Below, piece after piece: positions 12,301 to 21,093 of a stretch of 64,000 bases of DNA (positions within the stretch are counted from its first letter, which is position 1; each line of letters opens with the position of its first letter). Where the stretch lies: assembly GCA_944989445.1 (NCBI GenBank), contig CALYLW010000968.1:62001-126000 (forward strand). Direction: 5' to 3'. The DNA is from Ampullaceana balthica (Eukaryota > Mollusca > Gastropoda > Lymnaeidae). Under the pieces are notes generated by a model. That model saw only the letters and a list, made by a program, of their open reading frames with translations. It was not told the DNA's origin and ran no database searches. The translations under genes and the position numbers were made by a program.

Positions 12301-15300
12301 TTCTATTTTAATTTGAATCAGTTGTTTACAAGTATTTTTGGAGTTGGTCCTGCGACTGCTAAGAGCTGGATAGAGAAAGGTTGGAAGTCCATTGAAGATG
12401 TGAGAAATGGCTGTCCTAGCAAAGACTGGAGGATTTTGTGGGGTAAGTTGTGAGGTATTGCTGTCCTAGTGTGGCGTAAGTTGTGAGGTATGGCTGTCCT
12501 AGAGTGGGGTAAGTTGTGTGGTATGGATGTCCTAGTGTGGGGTAAGTTGTGAGGTATGGCTGTCCTAGTGTGGGGTAAGTTGTGAGGTATGGCTGTCCTA
12601 GTGTGGGATAAGTTATGAGGTATGGCTGTCCTAGTGTGGGGTAAGTTGTGAGGTATGGATGTCCTAGTGTGGGGTAAGATGTGAGGTATGGATGTCCTAG
12701 TGTGGCGTAAGTTGTGAGGTATGGCTGTCCTAGTGTGGGGTAAGATGTGAGGTATGGATGTCCTAGTGTGGGGTAAGTTGTGAGGTATGGATGTCCTAGT
12801 GTGGGGTAAGATGTGAGGTATGGATGTCCTAGTGTGGGGTAAGATGTGAGGTATGGATGTCCTAGTGTGGTGTAAGTCGTGAGGCATGGCTGTCCTAGTG
12901 TTGGGTTAGTTGTGAGGTATGGCTGTCCTAGTGTGGGGTTAGTTGTGACGTATGGCTGTCCTAGTGTGGGGTTAGTTGTGAGGTATGGCTGTCCTAGTGT
13001 GGGGTTAGTTGTGAGGCATGGCTGTCCTAGTGTGGGGTTAGTTGTGAGGTATGGCTGTCCTAGTGTGGGGTTAGTTGTGAGGTATGGCTGTCCTATCAAA
13101 GACTGGAGGATTGTGTGAGGTAAGTTGTGATGTATGGCTGTCCTAGCAAAGACTGCAGGATTGTGTGGGGTAAGTTGTGAGGTATGGCCGCCCTAGTGTG
13201 TCGTAAGATGTGAGGTATGGCTGTCCTAGCAAAGACTGGAGGATTGTGTGAGGTAAGTTACTATTGTTACATTTTCATGCTCAAAAAATCAAGAAGTATA
13301 TTTTGCATTTAAATATTTCTAACTTATCTTGACTTAGCTTCCAATCTTATATCTTCTTGATATATCTAATGTATAAATTGATTGTATAGTATATATTGAT
13401 TGAAAATTCAAAAGGAAGAAGTTATAAGTCATTGTTTTCTCTCAGTAAAATTGTATGTTTTATTATTAGAATGATAATAAAGTGGACAAAAAGTTGCAAA
13501 TTGACATTAAAATTATTGGCTAAGAGCCACCACTCCATATTAAATATTTTCTGCTTGTTAGAGTAAAATATTTAGAAATGGAAATCGCTGGCCTCTTTAT
13601 TGCAATTATTTCATAGTTCCCCAACCTTAAATGATGAAATAAAAATTGATTCTTTGAGCCACAAAGCAAACTTGGAGTGATGTATATCTTTAGGTTACTA
13701 GGCTACATATTTTCTTGGATTAAACTCAGCCTATTCTCTAAGAAATCAAAATTATGATAAAACCATTACACAGTTCTGCTGTAGGTATAGGTATAAAGTA
13801 GAGTGTGAATACGCAAGGACTATTTTTTGGTCTTTTCATGTTTACACATTATTTTACCTACAAATCTTAGATGTGTTTCTTGATATTATGACTCTATTAA
13901 ATTGTCCAGGTTTGGCATTCTACGAGGACCTCAACACTCCAGTGTTACGCCAAGAAGCAGACAGGTTTCAGGAAATTTTACAGGGTGCAGCTGAAGAACT
14001 TCTGCCTGGGACCATTGTCACGCTTACTGGAGGGTTTAGAAGGTAAATACATGGGACCATTGTCACTATTACTGGAGGCTTTAGAAGGTAAGTACATGGG
14101 ACCATTGTCACGCTTACTGGAGGCTTTAGAAGGTAAATACATGGGACCATTGTCACGCTTACTGGAGGCTTTAGAAGGTAAATACATGGCACCATTGTCA
14201 CGCTTACTGGAGGCTTTAGAAGGTAAATACATGGCACCATTGTCACGCTTACTGGAGGCTTTAGAAGGTAAATACATGGGACCATTGTCACGCTTACTGG
14301 AGGCTTTAGAAGGTAAATACATGGGACCATTGTCACTCTTACTGGAGGCTTTAGAAGGTAAGTACATGGGACCATTGTCACTCTTACTAATTTTTATAAG
14401 TAACAATTTATTTGAAATGTTTCTGTGCATATGGTATTTTAAGTTATTTATCAACATAAAACTGGGTCATGAAAGATGTCTGTATAGCTGGCCAAGAAGT
14501 TTAAAGTCTGTGATATAAAGAAGTAGAAGTTTTCATTGAGACTATGGTCATGACGTTGATATACTAATAAATATTTATAATCCACTTTATGCTTTGTCTA
14601 GAGGCAAGTCTAATGGTCATGACGTTGATATACTAATAAATATTTATAATCCACTTTATTCTTTGTCTAGAGGCAAGTCTAATGGTCATGACGTTGATAT
14701 ACTAATAAATATTTATAATCCACTTTATTCTTTGTCTAGAGGCAAGTCTAATGGTCATGACGTTGATATACTAATAAATATTTATAATCCACTTTATTCT
14801 TTGTCTAGAGGCAAGTCTAATGGTCATGACGTTGATATACTAATAAATATTTATAATCCACTTTATACTTTGTCTAGAGGCAAGTCTAATGGTCATGACG
14901 TTGATATACTAATAAATATTTATAATCCACTTTATGCTTTGTCTAGAGGCAAGTCTAATGGTCATGACGTTGATATACTAATAAATATTTATAATCCACT
15001 TTATTCTTTGTCTAGAGGCAAGTCTAATGGTCATGACGTTGATATACTAATAAATATTTATAATCCACTTTATTCTTTGTCTAGAGGCAAGTCTAATGGT
15101 CATGACGTTGATATACTAATAAATATTTATAATCCACTTTATTCTTTGTCTAGAGGCAAGTCTAATGGTCATGACGTTGATATACTAATAAATATTTATA
15201 ATCCACTTTATACTTTGTCTAGAGGCAAGTCTAATGGTCATGACGTTGATATACTAATAAATATTTATAATCCACTTTATACTTTGTCTAGAGGCAAGTC

Positions 15301-18300
15301 TAATGGTCATGACGTTGATATACTAATAAATATTTATAATCCACTTTATACTTTGTCTAGAGGCAAGTCTAATGGTCATGACGTTGATATACTAATAAAT
15401 ATTTATAATCCACTTTATACTTTGTCTAGAGGCAAGTCTAATGGTCATGACGTTGATATACTAATAAATATTTATAATCCACTTTATGCTTTGTCTAGAG
15501 GCAAGTCTAATGGTCATGACGTTGATATACTAATAAATATTTATAATCCACTTTATACTTTGTCTAGAGGCAAGTCTAATGGTCGTGACGTTGATATACT
15601 AATAAATATTTATAATCCACTTTATGCTTTGTCTAGAGGCAAGTCTAATGGCCATGACGTTGATATACTAATAAATATTTATAATCCACTTTATGCTTTG
15701 TCTAGAGGCAAGTCTAATGGCCATGACGTTGATATACTAATCACACATCCTAAGGAGGGTGCTGAACAAGACATTTTAACAAAACTGCTAGATTTCTTGG
15801 ATAAAAATAATTTTATTCTCAATGGTCAGAGGATCAAGAACACATTCAGGTATGTTCTGCTGGTAATGTACATGCCTCATGCTTGCAATGTTTCAATGTT
15901 CAAAATATGAACACAAGTTGCAGTTGGATGTTCGACTATTTCAGGGTTACAAAATGTGGTTTGGGGCAAAAGTTTGGTTAAATGATGGATTTCACTGCAA
16001 ATGGGTGGAAAATTGAATTGCCCCTGTTGATTCTAGCTATGACTGGCACCAGACTATGAGTGTAAAGCTATGACTCCCACCAGACTATGAGTGTAAAGCT
16101 ATGACCGGCACCAGACTATGAGTGTAAAGCTATGACTCCCACCAGACTATGAGTGTAAAGCTATGACTCCCACCAGACTATGAGTGTAAAGCTATGACTC
16201 CCACCAGACTATGAGTGTAAAGCTATGACTCCCACCAGACTATGAGTGTAAAGCTATGACTCCCACCAGACTATGAGTGTAAAGCTATGACTGGCACCAG
16301 ACTATGAGTGTAAAGCTATGACTCCCACCAGACTATGAGTGTAAAGCTATGACTGGCACCAGACTACGTGTAAAGCTATGACTGGTACCAGACTATGTGT
16401 AAAGCTGTTGGTAACAATTTTATGCTTAATGTAATATTCAAATAAAATTGAAATGAAAACTTTTCTAAACTTTCTTTTCATTCAGGGTAATCAATTGCTG
16501 TTAACTTGTCCTAAAACAAAATATAAAATAAGAATGATACCCATAAAAACTTATGGTTAGATTATAAGATTATGTGTTTTTAATGTGACTTTGGCAATAT
16601 TTGTATGTTTATGTACACAAACTGATGTGTTATAGAATTTTGGGGAATCCTTACTGCCAAATTTTGGACTATAGTGAAAGTAAAAAGTTCCCTTTTCAGA
16701 CCATTGGCCTATGGGGCAAGTGAAGCAGCGTTCACAAGTTTCAATAGCTACGGCATATGAGGGGATTGTGTGGCTAGCACAATGCGCAGCCGCCTTTACT
16801 TCCCTAACTGATATCGGGTACCCACTAGGAGCTGGGTGGACTCAGGGACGCCCTAGTCCCTGGGAACAAATCCTTGCCTTCACATGGATTCGAGCCTGTG
16901 ACCATCGGTACGCCAGTCAAATGCGCTGCCACTCGACCACCGTGTCCCTTTGGACTATAGCATCTATTATATAATTCACCAAAGTGAGTATGTGCAAATA
17001 AGCATGAAGAATTACTCTCGCTGGGGTCAACCAATCAGTTTATGGTTTGACAAGCGGAGGTGGTGGAGAGAGGGGCAACAATGGTTCTTGCGTTGACTTG
17101 CATTGTTCCTTCACAGAATAACATGTGATTCGTAGTGTAGTGGTTATCATGTTGGTCTTACACGCGGAAGGTCCTAGGTTCAAACCCCAGCAAAAACATA
17201 ATTTTTTAATTTTTAAAAATGTGTGTTTGTGCCCTTTCTTTTCTCCCTTTTTTGCAAACATGGCTGACCCTTGCTAGGGTCGGCCAATAACAGTTTATGG
17301 TTGGCAAGCTAGGGTGGTGAAGGGTGGTGGGCAGGTAGATAACCGCAGTGCGAGAATATCTCGAGACCAACAATGCGTCGGTGGTTCCTCCCCACCGACA
17401 TTCACTCGAATTGTTTTGATTTCTTCCTGCTGTAGTTTGTGCCGTTCTCTCCCCCCTTTCCTTTGCACTATCCATGAGCAAGTCTGTGGCGTATGCTACG
17501 CCGCGGGCGTATCTAGTAGCATCTAATCAGTCTAAAATAGGAACGCTAATGCTTAAGAAATTTGCAGCACAATGAACTTATCCAAATTATGCAAAGAGTA
17601 GATTAGAATAATGTTTTAGTGTGTTAAAAGATAAATTCTAATTTATAGATTAAAAAACAAACATTACAAATATTTTCTTTAAATCAGTTGGTATTTGATC
17701 TTTCTAATGTAAACAACCATTACTTCTGTACTTTTACAATACTTATGTTTACAATGACATGACATTAAACTTTTATTTTAATCTGAATTGTCTGTCCCAA
17801 AGAAAGGAATCTTTAAATGAAGAGAGCAGTTCGATGCGTGGAAAGTTTGATCATTTTGAAAAATGGTTTGGCATCTGCAAATTTCCTAGAACATTCCAAC
17901 ATCCAATCACACCTTCAACATGTCAAAGTTCAACATGTCAGAGTTCAAAGTGTCAGAGTTCAACGGAAGATTCCACTGACATAAAAGACAATATAAATTC
18001 TTCTACACATTCTGATCCTCTGGGATTACTATGTTTGGACACTCAGTTAACAAGAAAGTCAAATAATGTCACAGTTCCATTAGTTTCTCAGAGCAGTGAA
18101 GTCACAGGAGAGCCCAGTTGTCCAAGCACAAAGAAATGTAAGTATGGCAAGTGCAGTGAGAAAGATGCTGATGAATTAGCAAGGCAACAGCGGGACTGGA
18201 TTGCCCGCCGTGTTGATCTTATCATCACGCCCTACTCCCAGTATTACTATGCTCTGGTTGGCTGGACAGGCAGCAAGCATTTCAATAGAGACACAAGACT

Positions 18301-21093
18301 GTATGCCCAAAAAGTTTTGAACCTGAGACTTACAAGCCATGGGCTCTATGACATGAAAAAGGTAAACAAAAACCAACTCCATATTCTTCTTGTTGGTAGA
18401 TCCTGATCTGAATTGTCACATTCATGTCACATGACTCAAATTCTCATCTGAATTGTCACATCCATGTCACACAACTCTAATACTCATCTGAATTGTCACA
18501 TCCATGTCACACAACTCTAATTCTGATCTGAATTGTCACATCCATGTCACATAACTCTAATTCTGATCTGAATTGTCACATCCATGTCACACAACTCTAA
18601 TTCTGATCTGAATTGTCACATCCATGTCACACAACTCTAATTCTGATCTGAATTGTCACATTCATGTCACACAACATTAATTCTGATCTGAATTGTCACA
18701 TCCATGTCACATAACTCTAATTCTGATCTGAATTGTCACATCCATGTCACACAACTCTAATTCTGATCTCAATTGTCCCATTCCGTATCACATAACTCAA
18801 ATTCTGATTGGAATTGTCACATCCATGTCACATGACTCAAATTCTCATCTGAATTGTCACATCCATGTCACACAACTCTAATTCTGATCTGAATTGTCAC
18901 ATCCATGTCACACAACTCTAATTCTGATCTGAATTGTCACATGACTCAAATTCTGATCTCAATTGTCACATCCATGTCACATAACTCAAATTCTGATTGG
19001 AATTGTCACATCCATGTCACATGACTCAAATTCTCATCTGAATTGTCACATCCATGTCACACAACTCTAATTCTTATCTCAATTGTAACATCCATGTCAC
19101 ATGACTCAAATTCTCATCTGAATTGTCACATCCATGTCACTCAACTCTAATTCAGATCTCAATTGTCACATCCATGTCACATGGCTCTAATTCTGTTCTG
19201 CATTGTCACATGACTCAAATTCTGATCTCAATTGTCACATCCATGTTATATAAATCAAATTCTGATCTCAATTGTCACATCCATGTTATATAAATCAAAT
19301 TCTGATCTCAATTGTCACATCCATGTTATATAAATCAAATTCTGATCTCAATTGTCACATCCATGTCATATAAATCAAATTCTAATATTATTTGTCACAG
19401 TCATATAATACAATTCAAAATAACTTCGTTTATAATAAAATAACTACACAAATTGTGTTACTTTGGGACAGTGTGGTATCAATATATTGTAATAATTTGT
19501 CACTTCTTTTCTCAAACTATTCAACCTAATGAGTTCTAAAATTGCTAAAGATAGTGTTAAATTATGTTAAAGATTGGACTAATTTTTTCTTCTCCACCTA
19601 TTTTTGTGTGCCCTTAAATAATAAAATCTTTGTTAAAGGTTAGTCTTGCCATGACAGATTTGTCTAATTTTTCTGTTTAAATCTATTAATTAAAAAATCG
19701 TTCATTTAGACCAGTGGTCGGGAAACTTTTTGTCTGAGAGAGCCATAAACACCACATATTTTGAAAAGTAATTCTGTGAGAGCCATAAACACCACATATT
19801 TTGAAAAGTAATTCTGTGAGAGCCATAAACACCACATATTTTGACAAGTAATTCTGTGAGAGCCATAAACACCACATATTTTGACAAGTAATTCTGTGAG
19901 AGCCATAAACACCACATATTTTGACAAGTAATTCTGTGAGAGCCATAAACACCACATATTTTGAAAAGTAATTCTGTGAGAGCCATAAACACCACATATT
20001 TTGACAAGTAATTCTGTGAGAGCCATAAACACCACATATTTTGACAAGTAATTCTGTGAGAGCCATAAACACCACATATTTTGACAAGTAATTCTGTGAG
20101 AGCCATAAACACCACATATTTTGACAAGTAATTCTGTGAGAGCCATAAACACCACATATTTTGACAAGTAATTCTGTGAGAGCCATAAACACCACATATT
20201 TTGACAAGTAATTCTGTGAGAGCCATAAACACCACATATTTTGAAAAGTAATTCTGTGAGAGCCATAAACACCACATATTTTGAAAAGTAATTCCCTGAG
20301 AGCCATAGATAGAGCCATAGATAGAGCCATAGATAGAGCCATAGATAGAGCCATAGATAGAGCCATAGATAGAGCCATAGATAGAGCCATAGATAGAGCC
20401 ATAGATAGAGCCATAGATAGAGCCATAGATAGAGCCATAGATAGAGCCATAGATAGAGCCATAGATAGAGCCATAGATTATGTTTAAAACTAAAAATTTA
20501 AGTAAATGAGTACATTTTGGTATAATTTTAACACTGACAGTACAGTAAATTTTGCCTCTGAATTCTTTTTAATAACATTTTTATGCTGTTTTTTAATATG
20601 CAGATCAAAGGAGTCTGAAAAAAAACGTTTTTTTTAAAATAATTGAACATTTGTCTGAGAGCCAGATGCAGCCATCATTAGAGCCACATCTGGCTCACAC
20701 GTCATGGTTACCCGACCCCTGATTTAGACCCTTCATTGATTAGGTACATTAAATTGTTGCCTAAAATAAAATTCAAACTTCTGTCTATCCTGATTCCAAG
20801 CACCATTAAAGTTTTCACCCTATCACATACTGCTTTCACAACGGTCTGCACAATTAATAGGCTTCATTTTTCTAACAACTAGTTTGGCCCTCTATGTTAA
20901 AACCCTATAACTAGCTCATGTTAATTCTAGCTATTGCTTCATACAGTAACAGTAACTGTTTTTCCCATTTTGGTCAAATAAAAAAAACATGTTTAATTCA
21001 ATCCAGCAAGAGTCACTTCAGGCCACAAGTGAAGAGGATGTCTTCACATACATGAACCTAACTTACAGAGATCCAAGAGAAAGAAATTGTTGA
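6192..21093 (+). CDS. POLM: Family X DNA polymerase, pol mu/TdT type (10 coding exons)
   Basis: Nuclear polymerase of the family that fills and joins broken ends during non-homologous end joining. Coding exons: 6192-6307, 6955-7126, 8187-8315, 8791-8976, 9735-9806, 12322-12442, 13910-14042, 15706-15849, 17803-18361, 21007-21093. All junctions are GT-AG with matching phases, and the total is 1719 nt, 572 aa (human pol mu and TdT are about 500). Domains: BRCT about 5-95; 8-kDa domain from the ACQK...FTDNLELL segment (about 126-205); helix-hairpin-helix IFGVGPATA near 230; palm with GGFRR and GKSNGHDVD, catalytic Asp317 and Asp319; third Asp496 in RRVDLI; GWTGS at 511-515, the pol mu/TdT version of the pol beta/lambda YFTGS. 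The C-terminus SEEDVF...RERNC matches the family. The extra length is a low-complexity insert in exon 9 (about 388-485). Whether it acts with a template (mu) or without (TdT) cannot be told from sequence. Confidence 0.93.
6955..7126 (+). CDS. POLM: Polymerase exon 2 (rest of BRCT domain)
   Basis: Acceptor TTTATTCCAG, donor AAAAAG|GTGAGT. Encodes PNVTHIVTE, then STKWLVECL with the conserved BRCT Trp, and ends [12 protein letters not shown] domains of pol mu/TdT dock on Ku and XRCC4-ligase IV at DNA ends. The exon enters in phase 2 and leaves in phase 0. Confidence 0.93.
7280..7535 (+). pseudogene. Degraded LINE 3' end in polymerase intron 2
   Basis: A plus-strand reading gives [10 protein letters not shown] followed by a broken segment with [10 protein letters not shown], resembling the (S)FFPRTI.DWN.LP end of CR1/L2-like LINE ORFs, and a terminal GAAGAAGAAC run. 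It is short and full of stops, so the call rests on one motif and the tail. Confidence 0.45.
7660..7953 (-). mobile_element. tRNA-derived SINE with LINE-type (GATAA)n tail
   Basis: On the minus strand it begins GTGGTCGAGTGGCAGCGCAC (A-box like) and has B-box GGTTCGAATCC about 50 nt on. The body contains CCCGGGGCCTATGGCGTCCC, and it ends GGAGCGTCTGTATAGATAAG with further ATAAG units. That tail matches the 3' end of the LINE at 3669-3716, the usual sign that a SINE borrows the LINE's reverse transcriptase. It lies within polymerase intron 2. Confidence 0.8.
8187..8315 (+). CDS. POLM: Polymerase exon 3 (linker, start of 8-kDa domain)
   Basis: Acceptor ATTGACAG, donor ACT|GTATGT, phase 0 at both ends, 43 codons. 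A polar linker is followed by [17 protein letters not shown], which matches the ACQR...L.N.N..FTD segment typical of TdT and pol mu. It continues directly into exon 4. Confidence 0.9.
8791..8976 (+). CDS. POLM: Polymerase exon 4 (8-kDa domain)
   Basis: Acceptor CTTTCTTTAG, donor TCT|GTAGGT, phase 0, 62 codons. Reads [24 protein letters not shown], then the first helix-hairpin-helix region [13 protein letters not shown]. This domain binds the 5' phosphate side of a gap in family X enzymes. Confidence 0.93.
9000..9734. other. Polymerase intron 4, no feature recognised
   Basis: Unique-looking intron sequence with a short CA run near 9160. No exon, repeat unit or terminal repeat was found. Confidence 0.35.
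9735..9806 (+). CDS. POLM: Polymerase exon 5
   Basis: Acceptor CATCAACAG, donor ATGAAG|GTATGG, phase 0, 24 codons. Reads [14 protein letters not shown] and ends WFRKMK, equivalent to the E.EEV......Y..MK segment just before the fingers HhH motif. Confidence 0.9.
10152..10172 (+). repeat. Orphan copy of the 30-bp minisatellite left of the insertion
   Basis: AGTAAATGGGAACTTGACAT plus A matches the AGTAGATGGGAACTTGACAT part of the array at 12097-12228. It shows that the pogo-like element at 10173-12096 landed inside the minisatellite. Confidence 0.8.
10173..12096. mobile_element. Non-autonomous pogo/Tc1-like element with TA target duplication
   Basis: Starts CAGTCGAAACCGGTTAAGTC and ends AAGTTAAGTGGGTTCGACTG, imperfect terminal inverted repeats, flanked on both sides by TA. 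The ends resemble the CAGTCGAACC...TTAAGTCGA termini of pogo/Tigger elements. No transposase is visible. The interior holds an inverted relative of the window's first element (10370-10900) and three diverged repeats of about 130 bp at 11515-11900. It sits in polymerase intron 5 and interrupts a 30-bp array. Superfamily placement is from terminal sequence and TA only. Confidence 0.75.
11515..11900 (+). repeat. Three diverged ~130-bp tandem repeats inside the pogo-like element
   Basis: Each copy has AACGCAAGCGGGCTGTGACG, a GGCCTTGTTGGTTATAAAA-like segment and AAAGCTGGTGATTG. Two copies contain TGACGTCA. No coding potential. Confidence 0.7.
12097..12228 (+). repeat. 30-bp minisatellite, about 4.4 copies
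   Basis: Unit TTGCCATTGAGTAGATGGGA plus ACTTGACATA, copies nearly identical. It lies in polymerase intron 5, about 95 nt before exon 6, and is split by the pogo-like insertion to its left. Confidence 0.9.
12322..12442 (+). CDS. POLM: Polymerase exon 6 (fingers HhH), donor amplified
   Basis: Acceptor TTGAATCAG. Reads [16 protein letters not shown], the second helix-hairpin-helix, and ends with SKDWRILW. The first donor is TGGG|GTAAGT (phase 1), matching the phase-1 acceptor of exon 7. The last 34 nt and the donor are the seed of the array at 12409-13258, which has later, more complete copies of the exon end near 13085, 13138 and 13219. Using any donor downstream of the first would read TGA within a few codons, so 12442 is taken as the true end. 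Confidence 0.88.
12409..13258 (+). repeat. Minisatellite made from the exon 6 end and its splice donor
   Basis: The first unit is coding: GGCTGTCCTAGC inside exon 6, then 20-odd exon bases, then GGGGTAAGTTGTGAGGTAT. Most later units are a 33-bp version in which GGCTGTCCTAG is fused straight to TGTGGGGTAAGTTGTGAGG. The last three or four units (about 13085-13258) regain the exon segment AAAGACTGGAGGATTGTG. Nearly every unit carries GTAAGT or a one-base variant (GTTAGT in the later part). Stops follow each donor in the coding frame. Confidence 0.92.
13263..13909. other. Rest of polymerase intron 6
   Basis: AT-rich single-copy-looking sequence ending in the polypyrimidine-poor acceptor ATTAAATTGTCCAG. 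No further feature seen. Confidence 0.35.
13910..14042 (+). CDS. POLM: Polymerase exon 7 (palm entry), donor amplified
   Basis: Acceptor AATTGTCCAG. Reads [17 protein letters not shown], then [14 protein letters not shown], the strand before the catalytic loop. It ends TTTAGAAG|GTAAAT in phase 2. The last 35 nt with the donor are repeated about eight times downstream. In the coding frame the sequence past the first donor is TAA, so only the first donor gives a full-length protein. Confidence 0.92.
14008..14390 (+). repeat. 45-bp minisatellite made from the exon 7 end and its donor, about 8.5 copies
   Basis: Unit GGGACCATTGTCACGCTTAC, TGGAGGCTTTAGAAG, then GTAAATACAT. The first copy is the true exon end plus donor. 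Two copies have GTAAGT, a better donor than the original GTAAAT. The unit length is a multiple of three, so long open frames appear in other frames, but the coding frame ends at TAA right after each donor. Confidence 0.95.
14544..15741 (+). repeat. 69-bp minisatellite made from the exon 8 acceptor and catalytic motif, 17 copies
   Basis: GGC codons marking the exon start lie every 69 bp from 14603 to 15707, i.e. 17 full acceptor-plus-exon copies, preceded by one partial copy. Each unit has a TACTAAT branch-point-like element about 35 nt before TTTGTCTAG, then A, then codons for [12 protein letters not shown]. 69 bp is 23 codons. The array is stop-free in the exon 8 coding frame from about 14594 into the true exon, with blocks [12 protein letters not shown] plus an 11-residue spacer. 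Copies differ mainly at one base (TCT/ACT/GCT); one copy reads GRDVD. Confidence 0.97.
15706..15849 (+). CDS. POLM: Polymerase exon 8 (catalytic HDVD), acceptor amplified
   Basis: Acceptor CTTTGTCTAG|A in phase 2. Reads [18 protein letters not shown] and on to GQRIKNTF, donor TTCAG|GTATGT in phase 2. His316-Asp317-Val-Asp319 are the metal-binding catalytic residues. Only this last of 17 repeated acceptors is directly followed by ITHPKEG, so it gives the family-standard protein. The 16 upstream acceptors are in the same frame and phase, with no stop between them and this exon, so longer in-frame forms are possible. Confidence 0.9.
16035..16407 (+). repeat. 31-bp minisatellite, about 12 copies
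   Basis: Unit GACTCCCACCAGACTATGAG plus TGTAAAGCTAT, some with GACTGGCACC. It begins about 185 nt after the exon 8 donor in polymerase intron 8. No match to the neighbouring exon was seen. Confidence 0.93.
16705..16955 (-). mobile_element. tRNA-derived SINE, tail-less copy
   Basis: Minus-strand GTGGTCGAGTGGCAGCGCAT, B-box GGCTCGAATCC and the body GGGACTAGGGCGTCCCTGAG match the SINE at 7660-7953, but the shared ATAAG tail is not present. In polymerase intron 8. Confidence 0.7.
17118..17526 (+). mobile_element. tRNA-Val-derived SINE with GGCGTATGCTACGCC tail
   Basis: A tRNA-like head at 17127-17198 is followed by a body with GGCCAATAACAGTTTATGG and ends GGCGTATGCTACGCCGCGGG, then CTAGTA. Partial relatives lie at 16990-17090, 32280-32400 (inverted), 32615-32810, 33225-33353 and 33450-33560 (inverted), and 43580-44460 (split by a minisatellite). 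In polymerase intron 8. Confidence 0.7.
17127..17198 (+). tRNA. tRNA-Val-like SINE head (pseudo-tRNA)
   Basis: TAGTGTAGTGGTTATCATG has the tRNA-Val D-arm with the A box, the anticodon loop reads CTTACAC (anticodon UAC), and GGTTCAAACCCC is the T-arm B box. The acceptor stem does not pair (GATTCGT against the 3' GCAAAAAC), so this is the polymerase III head of a SINE rather than a working tRNA. Confidence 0.5.
17803..18361 (+). CDS. POLM: Polymerase exon 9 (palm, loop 1 and insert, thumb)
   Basis: Acceptor TGTCCCAAAG|A in phase 2, donor AAAAAG|GTAAAC in phase 0. Begins [12 protein letters not shown] (loop 1 region, which tunes template dependence in pol mu/TdT), then [14 protein letters not shown]. 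About 95 residues rich in Ser, Thr and Cys follow where human pol mu has about 20. They include three 15-bp coding repeats at 17918-17962 ([15 protein letters not shown]). Then [18 protein letters not shown] with Asp496, GWTGSK and SHGLYDMKK. The insert has no recognised domain and is probably disordered. Confidence 0.9.
18405..19400 (+). repeat. 40-bp minisatellite, about 24 copies, partly degenerate
   Basis: Unit GATCTGAATTGTCACATCCA plus TGTCACACAACTCTAATTCT, with shortened and variant copies towards 19400. It starts 43 nt after the exon 9 donor. Its ATCTGAATTGTC core also occurs once just before the exon 9 acceptor (17782-17793), which may be chance. Confidence 0.93.
19737..20298 (+). repeat. 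40-bp minisatellite inside the hAT element, 14 copies
   Basis: Unit GAGAGCCATAAACACCACAT plus ATTTTGAAAAGTAATTCTGT, built from the subterminal sequence of the hAT element. Copies differ at one A/C position. Long open frames on the minus strand here are translations of the repeat. Confidence 0.96.
20299..20479 (+). repeat. 12-bp minisatellite, about 15 copies
   Basis: Unit AGAGCCATAGAT, perfect, abutting the 40-bp array and sharing its GAGCCATA core. It appears to be a secondary expansion of the same segment. Confidence 0.96.
21007..21093 (+). CDS. POLM: Polymerase exon 10 (C-terminus)
   Basis: Acceptor TTCAATCCAG, phase 0. Reads [20 protein letters not shown] and ends RDPRERNC with TGA. The SEEDVF...L.Y..P..RN pattern is the conserved family X C-terminus. 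An alternative acceptor at 21012 would drop two residues. Confidence 0.9.
   Translation, partial: QESLQATSEEDVFTYMNLTYRDPRERNC

Larger units (their letters stand above)
19712..20721. mobile_element. hAT-type non-autonomous element with 8-bp target duplication
   Basis: Begins CAGTGGTCGGGAAACTTTTT and ends GGTTACCCGACCCCTG, flanked by identical ATTTAGAC (19704-19711 and 20722-20729). GAGAGCCA near the left end and AGCCACATCTGGCTC near the right end fit the hAT termini seen in many animals. No transposase. The interior is almost entirely two minisatellites. It lies in polymerase intron 9. Confidence 0.9.

Noticed and set aside
12318..13118. Frames on both strands across the exon 6 array
   Set aside because: Only exon 6 in its own frame is supported; the others are repeat shadows.
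19686..20474. Overlapping 190-260 aa minus-strand frames
   Set aside because: Translations of the 40-bp and 12-bp arrays inside a hAT MITE.
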